DNA of 64,000 nt from Xestospongia bergquistia (lineage: Eukaryota > Porifera > Demospongiae > Haplosclerida > Petrosiidae): assembly GCA_963965975.1 (NCBI GenBank), contig OZ014413.1, forward strand, positions 7,013,501-7,077,500. Reading direction: 5' to 3'. Position numbers and translations under genes: made by a program. Under the pieces are notes generated by a model. That model ran no database searches, was not told the origin of the DNA, and saw only the letters and a program-made list of their open reading frames with translations. Below are positions 35,401 to 46,502 of the stretch, in pieces (the first letter of the stretch is position 1; each line of letters starts with the position of its first letter).

Positions 35401-38104
35401 AAAAATGAACTGGAGTATCCTGAACCAGTACCACCTGCAATAATTCTATGAGGATGATGTTACATTTATATACAAAATAATTACCTTTATTTGAGAATCC
35501 CAGGATTCGACAAATAGTATTTACTTTATTGTAGTTGTTGTAATTATCAGCACATATTCCAAACCACACATTGTTGTAACATATTTCAGTCCGTCCATTC
35601 ATTGAAGATAATCCACCAGACAGCTTCATCTCACCATTATCGCAGTTAGAATATTTAACTTCATAGTCTGAATAAATTACATAAATATTAACAGAGGACA
35701 TGTATGTATAGTCAAATATTAATTTTAGTATGTATTACCATTAAAACAAGCTACTGCTGCATCATGTAATGAATGACATGTGTAATGAATCATTCCATTA
35801 TGAGGACAATCAGAGAGTCTTAGTTCATTTCCAATACAATTAACATCAATAAAATGATGGGGAAGAAAATATTCATACTTAATGTTACCCATTGGCACAG
35901 AACCTGTGAAAACATTAGGTGTAGGTTAACAACACAATACTTATCTCTTACCTAAGTGAGAATATCCCAGTTGTCTACATGCAACTTTGGCATCATTATC
36001 ATCAAAGAAGTCACTACATACAGTGCCCCATGTTCCATTAACACACACTTCAATACGGCCAATGTGTTTGTTGTTATTGTTATAGGAAATGATCTGTATG
36101 TCTCCATCAGTACAGTCTATAAATGTACATAATAAAACAATGCTCACCATTGATATACTTTAACTTACTGTGACATTTTATTGCAGCTATACTTTTACTA
36201 TCACAAGAAGAGGTCTTAGTGAAGTGGCTAAAGGTACATTCAGATAGAGTAGTAGCAGTGTTAGAACAAGTAATATCAGTAACCAGCAATATGTTAATAG
36301 CAGCATTAGGAAATTGACCAGTGTAGACTGTACCTCCTAAAATGAGAATTGATATGAGTTTTAAAATGTTCATGCATAACCTGCTTGATATCCCAGTTCA
36401 TGACATATAACTTTAACATCATTATAATCAATACCACTATTACAAAGTGTTCCCCAGACTCCATTGATACATAATAGAACTCTTCCTTCATTAAGACTGG
36501 GTCCATCTACTAGTTGAACATCATAATCAGTACAGTTTGAACGAGTGACACTTAAGTCTATAAGTAAAACAAAGAATGGACATTTGTAAAAATGCTTTTC
36601 TATGATTAAGTCAATAACCTTGGCAAATAACACCAGCATCTTCATTGCTATAACAGTTTGATCCAACACTAACTACTTCACTATACACACAATTATACAA
36701 AGTATCTTCATTTCCTTTACAACTCATATTGAACATCGTGTGTGGAAGAATAGTCTCTGTATAAAATGAGGTCTTGGCAATAGCACCTATAAAATGTTGT
36801 TTACAATATATGTATAAAATTTGAAGCAATTTACCATAAGGAGAAAAATTTAGCTGTCTACAGACCACACTGGCATCAATATTGTTCCAGTAGTCATCAC
36901 AAATAGTACCCCATGTACCATTAATGCAAACCTCAACTCGACCAAAGTCGTTGTACTTGCTGTCACCCTTTAAACGAACATCTCCATGTGTACAGGGAGC
37001 TGAGAAAAATTAGACATTAGAATTAAGGTACTTGAAAGTAAAATGTCGCTATTACCTTCACATTTAACACCAGCATGATATGAACACTGTGAGTAAGTGT
37101 AATAGATACAACTCAGTAGATTGTTCTCACTTCCAGAGCAATGAAAATAAGAGAAATGAACTGGTCCAAATCCTTTTCCAAATGTTGAAACTGGAACTGC
37201 TCCTACAGAACATAATTCCTTTATATTGTAGGAAGATGTTAACAAATCATTAACTTTCCAGTAGTACAATAATAAGGGGGACTCCATCCATAATCAAAAA
37301 ATAGTCCATATAAATTAACAGTGTTTACTACTGTAACAAGAGCCCATTCCTTTAGCCTTTAACTTAAATGATAAACTGTGAACCTGTGGCATTACTTGAC
37401 AAGTGTCACGTATCCTACTAACCAATGGTAATGTATCCTAGTTGTCTGCATACAACTTTAGCTTCTTTACTGTCCCATGAAGTAGAACACACAGATCCCC
37501 AGACACTATTATAACATACTTCAACCCTACCCTCATGCTTTGTTCCTCCATTCACCAATCTGATCTCACCATTAGTACAGTTATCAGTTGTATTTGGAGC
37601 TGTATGTATAGAATGTCTCATTATTTTAGTCATTATTAAAATATTATCTAAAATACCTAGGCACTGAACATAAGCATCTTCATAATAATAACAGCTATGT
37701 TGTTGAATATTGTTATAAGGACAATTAAATATACTATTTTCAGTTCCATCACAGTTGAGGTCAATAATATGAAATGATTTATGACTCTCAGTGTATGAAC
37801 CGGTACCAGCACTAGCACCTATTAACAACATCAACATAATTATGTAGAAATAACACAAACCTTCTCCTGGAAATCCCAGTTGTCTACATACTACACTGGC
37901 ATCATTGTTATCCCAGTAATCATCACATATAGTACCCCATGTGTTATTGACACATACTTCAACTCGTCCTATCAGTGGATTATTACTACCTACTAATCTG
38001 ATATCACCATGTTGACAAAATGCTGAAATGAATAACATAACACTTGCTATATTTTATGACCTCAAACTCACGTTGACATCTTACTCCACCATCATCATTG
38101 TGAT

Positions 38105-38140
<36 letters not shown>

Positions 38141-41100
38141 TAATATTGCAGTCTAGAAGTGAAAATTTTGGAGTTGAACAATACACATTATGGAGTGGAC
38201 CAGTTCCTTCACCAAAGTAAGCATTATATAAACTTTGAGCACCTGTTAAGTAATAAGAACAGTATTTAGTGCTTCAATACACTCCTGCTTTCATACCTGG
38301 GGTGGTGTATCCTAATGCGTTGCAGATTGTCTGAGCTTCTTCATATCCCCAACCATAGTCAGATATAGTACCTCAAGCATTATTGATACAAATCTCTACA
38401 GTGCCTTCGTAATCTGTGGAGCCTCCAAATAGTCTGACATGTCCATCGGTACAGTTAGAATAAGTAGAACCATGAACTAAATTTAATATAATTATAATGC
38501 ACATATGTATAGATATAGTCATTACTAACCAGGACATATGACATTAGCATCATATCTAGTAGAATAGCAAGCTGGAGCACTGGTATTGATTGTACAGTTA
38601 AACAAGTGATCCTCAGATCCACTACAATTTAAACCAGTAAAAAATGTGGGATCATAATAATTATTATAATAGATTGATGTAATTGCAAGTGACCCTTGAA
38701 AATTGGAAAAAGTTAGGACAATGTTATTATAATACATACCATATGAAGAAAATCCCAACTGTTTACAGACAACACTGGCATCATTGTTATCCCAAAAGCT
38801 ATCTCTACACACTGAACCCCATACTCCTCCAACACAAACCTGTACTGCACCATAGTAATAAGTACCACCATACAGACGAATATCTCCAGTAGTGCAAGCT
38901 TCTATAAGAGAATATATAAATCAGATTCATTAGTTAGAGCTAATGAATATTAAAATACTTTATAATTTTATTACTTTTATTCTAATTAATGAACCTGCAT
39001 GTAATTTGGGACCGGATAAAATCAACTGTGCACAGTTACTTTTAAAATAAAATTATGTAAAACTAGAATAACTTATGTTCAACTTTACAAAGTAATTTTC
39101 TCACAGGTTATGGTAATATTGTATGTAGGTACATACAATATTTCAACTAATACTGACCTTCACATGTAAGATTAACAACTTCATTGTTAGAACAATATTG
39201 AATGTTTGAGTTAACTGATGGACTACAAGAACTCAGTCTAGTATCACTGCGAGAACAATAAAATCTAGTGAAAATGATGGGATACTTCTCATTTGTCCAC
39301 CCCTTTTCATAGATATTGCCTACAGATATAATAATTAAATGAAACCACTTTATAAACAATTTTGTAATTAAACAAACCATATATGGAATAACCAAGTTCA
39401 TGACAAGCAACATAAGCTTCATTATACCTCCAATAGGAATTTAAACAAACTGTACCCCAAGCTCCATTAGTACACATATGAAGTATTCCCTTATTTGGTT
39501 TTGAGCCACCATAGAGTCTGATCTCTCCTTCAGTACAATTAACTGGAGCTTCAATGGTAGCTATAAAATATAATACAGTAACTGCAACTAGTGTGTTCAA
39601 TCACACTTACTCTTTTGGCAAAATACAGCAACAGCACCATAATAATAATAATAATAATAATAATTATAATAATTATAACAATATGAAGAGGATGATATCT
39701 CATAATGACAGTCTGTAAACTTTGTTTCATTTCCATAACATTGTACATTGGTGATATTTAAAGGATAGTTGCTATCATACCATACATTGTAGGAACTTTT
39801 AGCACCTAAAGAAATAAGGTGAAAATCATTAGAGGACATTTATATTATCAATTTACCATATGGTGAATATCCTAGTTCAGAACAAATTACACTAGCAAGA
39901 TTATCGTCAACTACAGAATTGCCATATCCACAGATTTTATTCCAAGTACCATTGATACAGACACGTACATTACCATGACGACTGGAGACACCAGAGTATA
40001 AACTTATCTCACCATCAGTACATGGAGCTAGATTTCAGACAATAATAATGTCATATGTTAATGACATCGAACAACTCACGTTCACATTTAACTCCAGATT
40101 CTTGATAATTGTTACATTGAGGATAGGAATACGGGAACTGATTTATATAGCATTTGAAAAGACTATTTTGATAACTTGAACAAGATGTATAGTAGATAAG
40201 AATAGGATTAGTGCTAATACCAAAATGAGAATTGACAAAATATCCAGCACCTATAGGTATAATGTATATGTTACATTTATAAAATATTATATTATTAATT
40301 TATACCTTGGTATCCTAACTGATGACAGACAGCATATGCTTCTCTAGCATCCCAATGCCTATCACAGACAGTTCCCCAGACTCCATTGATACACACTTCT
40401 ACTCTTCCTTCATATTGTGTTATTCCATCTGTTAGTCTGATCTCCCCAGTAGTACAGTTAGAAAATGATACATGAAGCACTGCATAAAAACATCATAATA
40501 GAATTATCAGTTACTGGATACTAGAGGCCAATTATTTTAACACTAACAGGAGCTGTAAATATGTTATGTTTTAATAAACATTTGTTGAGCATTTTCAGTG
40601 TTAGCTAAATACAACACTAATCCAAAATCCATGGTAACCTACTTACATTGACATATTACTGAAGCATCATGATAGTGATTACAAGAATAGTTACTCAATT
40701 GATTTTGTGGACAGTCCCAAATTGACTCTTCATTTCCAGTACAGTTCAAGTCATTGATATGAATATACCAAGTTCCCTCAGTTAATGCATTAGTCTGTGC
40801 TGATGCTCCTAAAACAAATTTCCTATAAACATATAACAGTATATATTATGCCATATCTACCATGAGGTGAATATCCTAACATTCTACAGACTACACTGGC
40901 ATCTTTGTCATCCCAGAAGTCATCACACACAGTACCCCAGACATTATTAACACAAACTTGTACTCGACCATATCTCCTGAAGTAACTGCCTGACTCACTA
41001 TATAGACGAACTGTCCCATTCTCACAGGGAGCTAAAATTAAAATATATATACTTTAAGAGTATGTATGCACATATAAACATTTAATAGTTCAAACATGCC

Positions 41101-42064
41101 TTCACATATAACAGCTCCATCATAATAATGACTTCGACATCTAGAGTAAACATTAGTATACTTAAAGTTCTGATTGCACTTCACTAAGCTAGCTTCTGTT
41201 CCACTACAATACAAATACCCAAGTAGAATGGGTCCTGTACCCTGTGAGAATCCAAAATTTCTAGCATAGCCATATGAATAGCCTACAACAATTAAATGCC
41301 AATATAATAATGAAACCTTAGAATATACCTATTGTCAATGCACCAATCTGTCTACAAACAATTTTTGCTTCCTGACTACCCCAACCACTGAATGCACAGA
41401 CTGTCCCCCATGCTCTATTGAAACACACTTCAACTCTTCCTTGATATTGTGATACTCCACCTACTAAACGAACATCTCCATGATTACATTTGCTATAGTT
41501 AGCAAAACCTAGATCTACAAAAATTTCAAAATTAAGACAAATAATTATTTCACCAAACTAATAAAACACTCACATTCGCAAAATATATTAGCATCTTTAC
41601 TCAGAAAACAAGAGTAGTCAGAGAGATCATTGTAAGGACAGTCCAGTATTGTGTTCTCATTACCAGTACAGTTTAAATCAAGTATGTTGTGTAGAGTGGT
41701 AGATGAGGAGTAGTACACTATAGAAGATCCTATTGCACCTATAAGAGATGGAAAATTTAAGCCAATGATATAATATATGTATAAATATTATACCATAAGG
41801 CGAATATCCGAGTTGTTTACAGACCACGCTGGCATCATTGTTATCCCAGAAGTCAGCACAAATACTACCCCAAGTATTATTCAAACATATTTCAACAGCT
41901 CCATAGTAAGATGATGAGGACTATAAAATCAATAAACATGTATGGATTCAAATATTCCTGTTTAAACATACCACACGAACTGAACCATGTGAACATGTTT
42001 GAGCAACCACTGTATCTCTTAGAGATAAGCAGAGCAAGAGTTTTAACAAATGGGCAAGCAACAT
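28191..42064 (-). CDS. Giant SRCR-array adhesion GPCR, 56 exons, about 3,340 aa, with disabling lesions
   Basis: I phased 56 exons from ATG at 42064 to TAA at 28191-28193. They total 10,028 nt, one short of a multiple of three, the missing base being in the exon 34825-34997. Order: signal peptide (residues 1-22), 20 SRCR domains each coded by two exons, Ig, EGF, Ig, HRM, GAIN with canonical GPS, 7TM, about 100-residue cytoplasmic tail. Most introns are 40-60 nt. All inter-exon phases agree. Lesions are in-frame TGA at 38373-38375, 33369-33371 and 28560-28562, plus the 1-nt deletion in SRCR15. The family is known: adhesion GPCRs self-cleave at the GPS and signal through a tethered agonist. The SRCR array suggests binding of extracellular ligands (inference). 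Whether it is a young pseudogene, a damaged allele, an assembly error or a recoded gene cannot be told from sequence. Component domains are listed separately. Confidence 0.85.
28560..28562 (-). other. In-frame TGA between TM6 and TM7
   Basis: Minus-strand TGA between codons for HTNRTI and DLFAALF, inside exon 28191-28827. CGA to TGA is the simplest change. Unlike the two SRCR stops, this one cannot be bypassed by skipping a frame-neutral internal exon. Confidence 0.85.
29480..31310 (-). other. HRM and GAIN domains with GPS cleavage site
   Basis: Exons: 31222-31310, about 30876-31011, 30551-30816, 30370-30501, 30228-30322, 29727-30177, 29627-29678, 29480-29583. The 30551-30816 exon holds an HRM-like module with Cys/Trp spacing of hormone-receptor domains ([30 protein letters not shown]). 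The GAIN fold follows, and the GPS is canonical: [16 protein letters not shown], then [13 protein letters not shown]. The HL|T cleavage triad is intact, so autoproteolysis is predicted. The acceptor of the second exon is the least certain junction. Confidence 0.85.
31356..32198 (-). other. Ig - EGF - Ig segment of the giant receptor
   Basis: Exon 31872-32198 is an Ig domain ([19 protein letters not shown], then DNGSYSCRI). Exon 31702-31821 is an EGF module with six Cys ([12 protein letters not shown]...[12 protein letters not shown]) and ends at a GC donor (GCAAGT). Exon 31356-31643 is a second Ig domain ([19 protein letters not shown], then DRGFYHCEA). Phase 1 junctions link them to SRCR20 on one side and to the HRM/GAIN part on the other. 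A roughly 450-bp intron separates SRCR20 from the first Ig, so a separate promoter is possible, but the phases agree with one gene. Confidence 0.85.
33080..33120. repeat. Perfect 18-bp inverted repeat over a splice donor
   Basis: ATTTTGCATGTGTAAGTT, a 5-nt spacer, then its exact reverse complement. On the minus strand the first-transcribed arm spans the last bases of exon 33111-33275 and the donor GTAAGT, and the second arm lies inside the following intron. In the transcript the arms would form a hairpin that buries this donor site. Confidence 0.85.
33369..33371 (-). other. In-frame TGA in SRCR19
   Basis: Minus-strand TGA between codons for HHWT and QEASVIC. Both flanks are clearly SRCR in the same frame. 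The exon is 159 nt and frame-neutral if skipped. Confidence 0.85.
34825..36999 (-). other. SRCR domains 11-15
   Basis: Exons: SRCR11 36835-36999 + 36619-36786; SRCR12 36381-36557 + 36169-36336; SRCR13 35952-36116 + 35739-35903; SRCR14 35485-35667 + 35255-35434; SRCR15 35044-35205 + 34825-34997. The last exon is 173 nt, while every other SRCR exon after the first is a multiple of three. After the CTGIE phrase the reading shifts by one base, and the expected WDCSYND...DAVVVC continues in the other frame. The exon also begins with a run of six Tyr codons. SRCR13 and SRCR12 are more diverged than the others. Confidence 0.85.
38107..38142 (-). repeat. Coding (TAT)n microsatellite, Tyr run in SRCR8
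   Basis: Plus-strand (AAT/TAA)n reads on the minus strand as eleven consecutive Tyr codons between CNIN and [10 protein letters not shown]. The tract keeps the frame. Confidence 0.85.
38373..38375 (-). other. In-frame TGA in SRCR8
   Basis: Minus-strand TGA between codons for NNA and GTISDYGW. The conserved residue at this site of SRCR domains is Trp, so TGG to TGA is likely. The exon (38297-38476) is 180 nt, phase 1 at both ends, and could be skipped without shifting the frame. Confidence 0.85.
39611..41920 (-). other. SRCR domains 1-5
   Basis: Each domain is split into an N-half exon (pattern GxVEVCxNxxWGTxCDDxWDxxDAxVVCxQLGY) and a C-half exon (LxCxGxExxLxxC...DAxVxC). Exons (N-half + C-half): SRCR1 41794-41920 + 41574-41738; SRCR2 41329-41514 + 41100-41282; SRCR3 40861-41031 + 40647-40808; SRCR4 40306-40479 + 40080-40250; SRCR5 39857-40027 + 39611-39805. 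The SRCR2 C-half ends at a GC donor (GCATGT). SRCR5 has an in-frame (TAT)n tract encoding a run of Tyr just before its final Cys. Confidence 0.85.
39641..39675 (-). repeat. Coding (TAT)n microsatellite, Tyr run in SRCR5
   Basis: On the minus strand it encodes [20 protein letters not shown] just before the last Cys of the domain, nearly the same loop position as in SRCR8. Confidence 0.85.
41972..42064 (-). other. Exon 1: signal peptide of the giant receptor
   Basis: 93 nt, 31 codons, beginning [15 protein letters not shown] and ending in TCSHGSVRV, with donor GTATGT. It ends in phase 0; every later SRCR exon junction is phase 1. A decayed copy of this exon lies near 50160-50245. Confidence 0.85.
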
Positions 42065-45000
42065 CTTGCTGTTGAACAATAGTCAACACAATAGTAGCAA
42101 TATTTATACTCAGAATTAGCAGGAAGTCAAGGTATTAGTTCATGGAGAATGGGCTATTACTAACTAATTATAACTACACACACACACACACACACATATA
42201 TATGTATTGCTCACATGACATAATATATATTATATATGTGTGTGTGTGTGTATGCATTATATTATATATATATATACTCCTTGTAAAAGTGTACAACAAT
42301 TATAGCTGTAATGTTGCATGCTAGCAAAATGTACTGATATTGATGTACTCTTTTAAATATCAATATACTGTACAATTGACTGTTGATGTACAAATATTAG
42401 AGAATTAGCTACATAAACTATCAATGACATAGTACATTAGTAATGAAAACAATATGATATTTACTACTTAGAATAGATAACTGAATAATAAACATTTGAG
42501 TTGCATACATGCCAACAACACACACAAAATAGCATTCACAATAATTTATATACACTTTTTATATAAGAGTTCATGAAGGGATCATTTGCAATCACCAGCC
42601 AGATATTCATCTTTCTGTCTGTGTATAGAATATACATCTGTCATCAATCCATTCATTCATCATCTATATCCATAACAACAACCTGTATGTACCAGTTAAG
42701 AAGAAGAAGATGTTATTGTTATTGCATTATTGCTATTATTGAGCTTAATTTTAAACTAATTACTGAAAGTCTTAAGTATTGAAGTAATAGATACACAGCA
42801 AGCATTAGAAGGAAAGCTATATACAACTATAGGTGTGACTACATCTCTAGATAATATTGATTGGTTATTGTATAGTATATAATGCTTTGTTTGTTTGATG
42901 ATCTTTACGATTGGTTGTCCTGAAAAAATAAAATTTTAAATGTCCTTTAACATATTTTGTAACAGTTTACTCAGCTATTAGAATAATAATGTTTCATGTG
43001 TATTAAGAACCTGTCAGACAGACCTATAGTGTTTGTGTACAACCCTATATATTGTATGAACTATATTGTGATAAAATGATCATGTTTCATATATATATCG
43101 AAGAGTGCATTTCTGATGACAACAATTGTATCTTAAATAAATAATAAACATCTGTTAGCATTACATATAGTGTTTGTGTGTTATTTACGAGGATTGGATA
43201 TCTGTCAAACTCATTAGAGGATTTGTTTATCAGTAATGATCCAGCAATTATAATGATAATGTTTACATCTATACTTTGAGATCACATCAGCTAAAACTGA
43301 CATAATGTCAAACCATCTGTCAACATTACTTATAGTGTTCGTGTTTCATTAATGATTATGTTATTATAGAGATGATATCATTACAAGTTATAGTTGCAAT
43401 TGCCTTGTAGCTCTATAAGGTGGATATAAGACACCACTTCTGTTATACAACTGACTACATCCATGCTATAATATTCACATTGACATCATTGCAACTTTGC
43501 AGTTACATCAACTGATACTTTATTTGTGGAAGCTTCAAATCTTTAGAATGTCCTAACAACTACATACTCATTTTACTACTTTTTACTAAAAAGACTTTTT
43601 AATAACAGGTCAGTAAGCAAACGAGAAAAGTACATTTACCTAATATGATTTATCTATATTTTCCTAGCATACATAATGTACATAAAGGTATAAATCCACG
43701 ATTCCTTTACTAGTTTGCATTCTTTATTTGATATTGGTTCAGAAGGAGACAAAGCTAAAACAAAATACTAATGTAGTTAAATTTATAATATAAAATGTAA
43801 TGCTTTATATCAACCTAAGTATTAATTATTAAAATTGGTGTCGGTCATCAGACAACAACAACTCTGACTATGTCATCTTTATAATGATGATCACTAAACA
43901 GTACACAAACAATGTAGGTTGGTCTGACAGGTGTTCAACATTTGTCTATGTTGTTTGCTATGATATGAAATACACTTTGTATTAACATAAAGTATTAATA
44001 CATTATAGAAATAGCTGGGAAAAGGTATAATTAGTTAAATAAGCATTGTGTAAGCTCAATAAACAACATAAAGAGGTTAAAAACTACTACTTCCAAACAT
44101 GATCTATGTTATTATACCAATAGAGATATAGATGGATAAATAAATGGATTGAAGGATGTATAAATGTATGGAAAAAACAGACAAATGGATGGACATATGA
44201 CTATAATATGATACAAATTTATAATTATATGTATCACACAATATACATTAAAAGTTTATTGGTTGTTAAATTTGATCATATTATATTTTATGAATATAAT
44301 GTGTTTTTTTCCAAAAACTATTTTGTTTTCTTAATCATATTATATGGTATTACTCTAGCAGGAACTCCATATTATGTTGCATAATAAATTTATTCTCACC
44401 ATGCAAACTTTAAACTAACTATATACAGCAAAATTGAACTTTTATTGGACCACAGGCACAACTGCCTATTACAGCTGTATTATTTACATGTCGTTACTTC
44501 ATAATCTAGATACTGATTGTCTAATTAGATGTAATTTCAATATGTATTGACAATTTAAATGAAGAATCAACAAACAACAAATAGTTTATATATATATATC
44601 TTTAAGAAGTCTAGTTTAATAGATTATTTTTTTAGCTATTATATATTTTGTGTGTTGTTATATAATATTGATCAATACAACATGCATGATAAAGTCTAAA
44701 ATGAGATTTTTTCCTTTGGTTCTAAAATTAATTTTTTAAAACTAGTTACTAGTTTTCAGCCAATCATTGCTTTTCTTTTATCTTCACATTGTCAACTATG
44801 CTTGAAAGTAGCGTCATGGGACAGTCTTTTTTCAAAACGTTGTGGCATATTTTAAAAGTAATATTATATTTCTGTTAGCTTTTTTAATGAATTCTTCAAA
44901 TGTAGCTAGTGGAGGGAACCCAAACTTTCTACAAAAAATCATTGAATTAACTTAAATAGTGTCATATTTTAAAGGAAGTGCTGGTATTTTGTATATATTT

Positions 45001-46502
45001 GTTCACAATACATTACAAAAAGATATATAATACCCAAAATTATGTGATGAAATGTTATATAATTATATTGATTCATGATATCAATTGATGACATACATGA
45101 TGACACTTTTTATGATCAACTAGTAGTAATATCAGTGAATTATTTGTTGCTATGGAATGTGCCATTCTCAGTTGCTTACATTGATAGTTGTTTTACTAAA
45201 AAATTCTCCTTGACTTTGAGATCAGTGATTTTATTGAGATTAATTTTTTATGGATGTGTGAAAGTTAAGAGAGCGGGAACAGAATACACGACAAAGACAA
45301 TCGAATACTGGAGCTTGTTTCATCTCAACAATTTCATGACTTCTCAAGGAACGCCCCTGACATGTGTAGATGTTGTTATCATATTCACAGGAAGTAGTTT
45401 TGTAATTATTTCTGTGTGTAAATGCTAAGTTAATACTATTCCACATATATTAGGCTAATTAAAAAATAAATGTAAAATATACTCTCCTTACTTTTGCGTA
45501 TCATTTCCTGGAGATGTGAATATAGAGTAGTAGGTATATATTTGTGATAAAGAAAAACAAATGAAGGAAGTTTATGAACAAATATAGTGAACAGCGTCAT
45601 TCTATTTATACACTCTAATTAGTTTATATTTATTGGTCCGTTCAAACATGCCAATTGTGTTTAAAGTTTGACGTTAGATACTGAGGACAAAAATCAATCA
45701 GTAGAATGAAAGATAACGTGTCTTAAATTTCTTGTCATCATTGGAGTGAGAGATCCTGACGGTTGTTTGATGGATATTACAGGTTCTGCTAATCATTGTC
45801 ATGTGGTAAAATTTTACACAGAGAGCTTACATATTAACAATTGACTCTGAAATATAAATGTAAAAAAGTCTGTGATGGTGACTGGCTTCAAAAAAAGGTA
45901 GTAAACATGGTCATTTAAGAAAAAAAACTTTGAAATCACCTCTGTTAGATCTGAGATATGTTTCGATCATATTAGTTCTGGGGATGAAGCCATAACAAGT
46001 AGATTCAAGACAAGATTATTTTATATGATAGTCTTGTTTTTAATGTATGGTGATGATATTGGAGTTGATAGCTTTTGATGTAAGCATGTTTTCAAATCAC
46101 TTACCTACAATTCTTTATTATTTATTTATGCCTTTACTAATATTATATATGTAGGAATAATAGTATTTCCTTTTTTCTATATTTAATATAATTGCATAAT
46201 ACAATTATATAATATCAAAAAAGTTAAAATGAAGATATGCATATGACAATCAATAGCCTCTACAGATTCCTTTGAGAATGATTATTGCTTTCATGTAAAA
46301 TAATTATAACTTATGAATAGATGCAGGAGTGAATGAGCAACTCTTCACAAACTTCTAGATATTGATATATCATTAACATAAATTTACTTGAATTTATACA
46401 TATAGCCAGGCTATCTGATAGCTCATTTAACTATTTGTACATTAACTCATTATGAAATATAATAGCCTGACTTGACTTGTAAATTTCTAGAACATTTATG
46501 TA
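42065..46502. other. Long intergenic region
   Basis: 4.4 kb with no convincing gene. It contains (CA)n and (TG)n microsatellites near 42175-42195 and 42237-42252, a GGAT-type simple repeat near 44130-44200, and unassigned open frames at 45075-45428 (117 codons, plus) and 45240-45446 (minus). Neither frame has a recognisable motif. The stretch around 45260-45370 is GC-richer than its surroundings and could be a mobile-element scrap. The left part should contain the promoter of the giant receptor. Confidence 0.5.
43000..43345. repeat. Degenerate tandem repeat, period about 155-165 bp
   Basis: The phrase TATAGTGTTTGTGT (third copy TATAGTGTTCGTGT) recurs near 43026, 43168 and 43331. It is preceded by CATCTGTTAGCATTACA in one copy and CATCTGTCAACATTACT in another. 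The rest of each unit is poorly conserved. Confidence 0.45.

Larger units (their letters stand above)
37056..39560 (-). other. SRCR domains 6-10
   Basis: Exons: SRCR6 39378-39560 + 39158-39319; SRCR7 38740-38901 + 38530-38694; SRCR8 38297-38476 + 38072-38242; SRCR9 37861-38022 + 37657-37818; SRCR10 37423-37599 + 37056-37202. The SRCR8 N-half has TGA where the WG of the fold core is expected (reads NNA-stop-GT) and Ser in place of the next conserved Cys, so this exon looks degraded. The SRCR8 C-half contains eleven consecutive Tyr. Introns of about 255 bp (38902-39157) and 220 bp (37203-37422) are longer than the rest. Confidence 0.85.

Noticed and set aside
28560-38375. The in-frame TGA codons as selenocysteine codons
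   Set aside because: The affected positions are not Cys positions (one is a Trp site, two are variable sites), there are several per protein, and I see no SECIS-like element reason to expect it.
28560-38375. Alternative genetic code in which TGA is Trp
   Set aside because: Elsewhere in the window TGA marks decay (transporter fragment at 57.4 kb, hAT remnant, THAP right arm), and two of the three TGA sites here are not Trp positions. Nuclear recoding is not supported.
42142-42324. 60-codon frame rich in HTHTHT and CVCVC
   Set aside because: It is the translation of (CA)n and (TG)n microsatellites.
42961-43345. CRISPR-like array from the recurring TATAGTGTTTGTGT phrase
   Set aside because: Only three degenerate copies, spaced about 150 bp apart, in a eukaryotic genome; it is an eroded tandem repeat.
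45075-45446. Overlapping 117- and 68-codon frames as genes
   Set aside because: No motif, no splice context and overlapping on opposite strands. I kept only a note in the intergenic entry.
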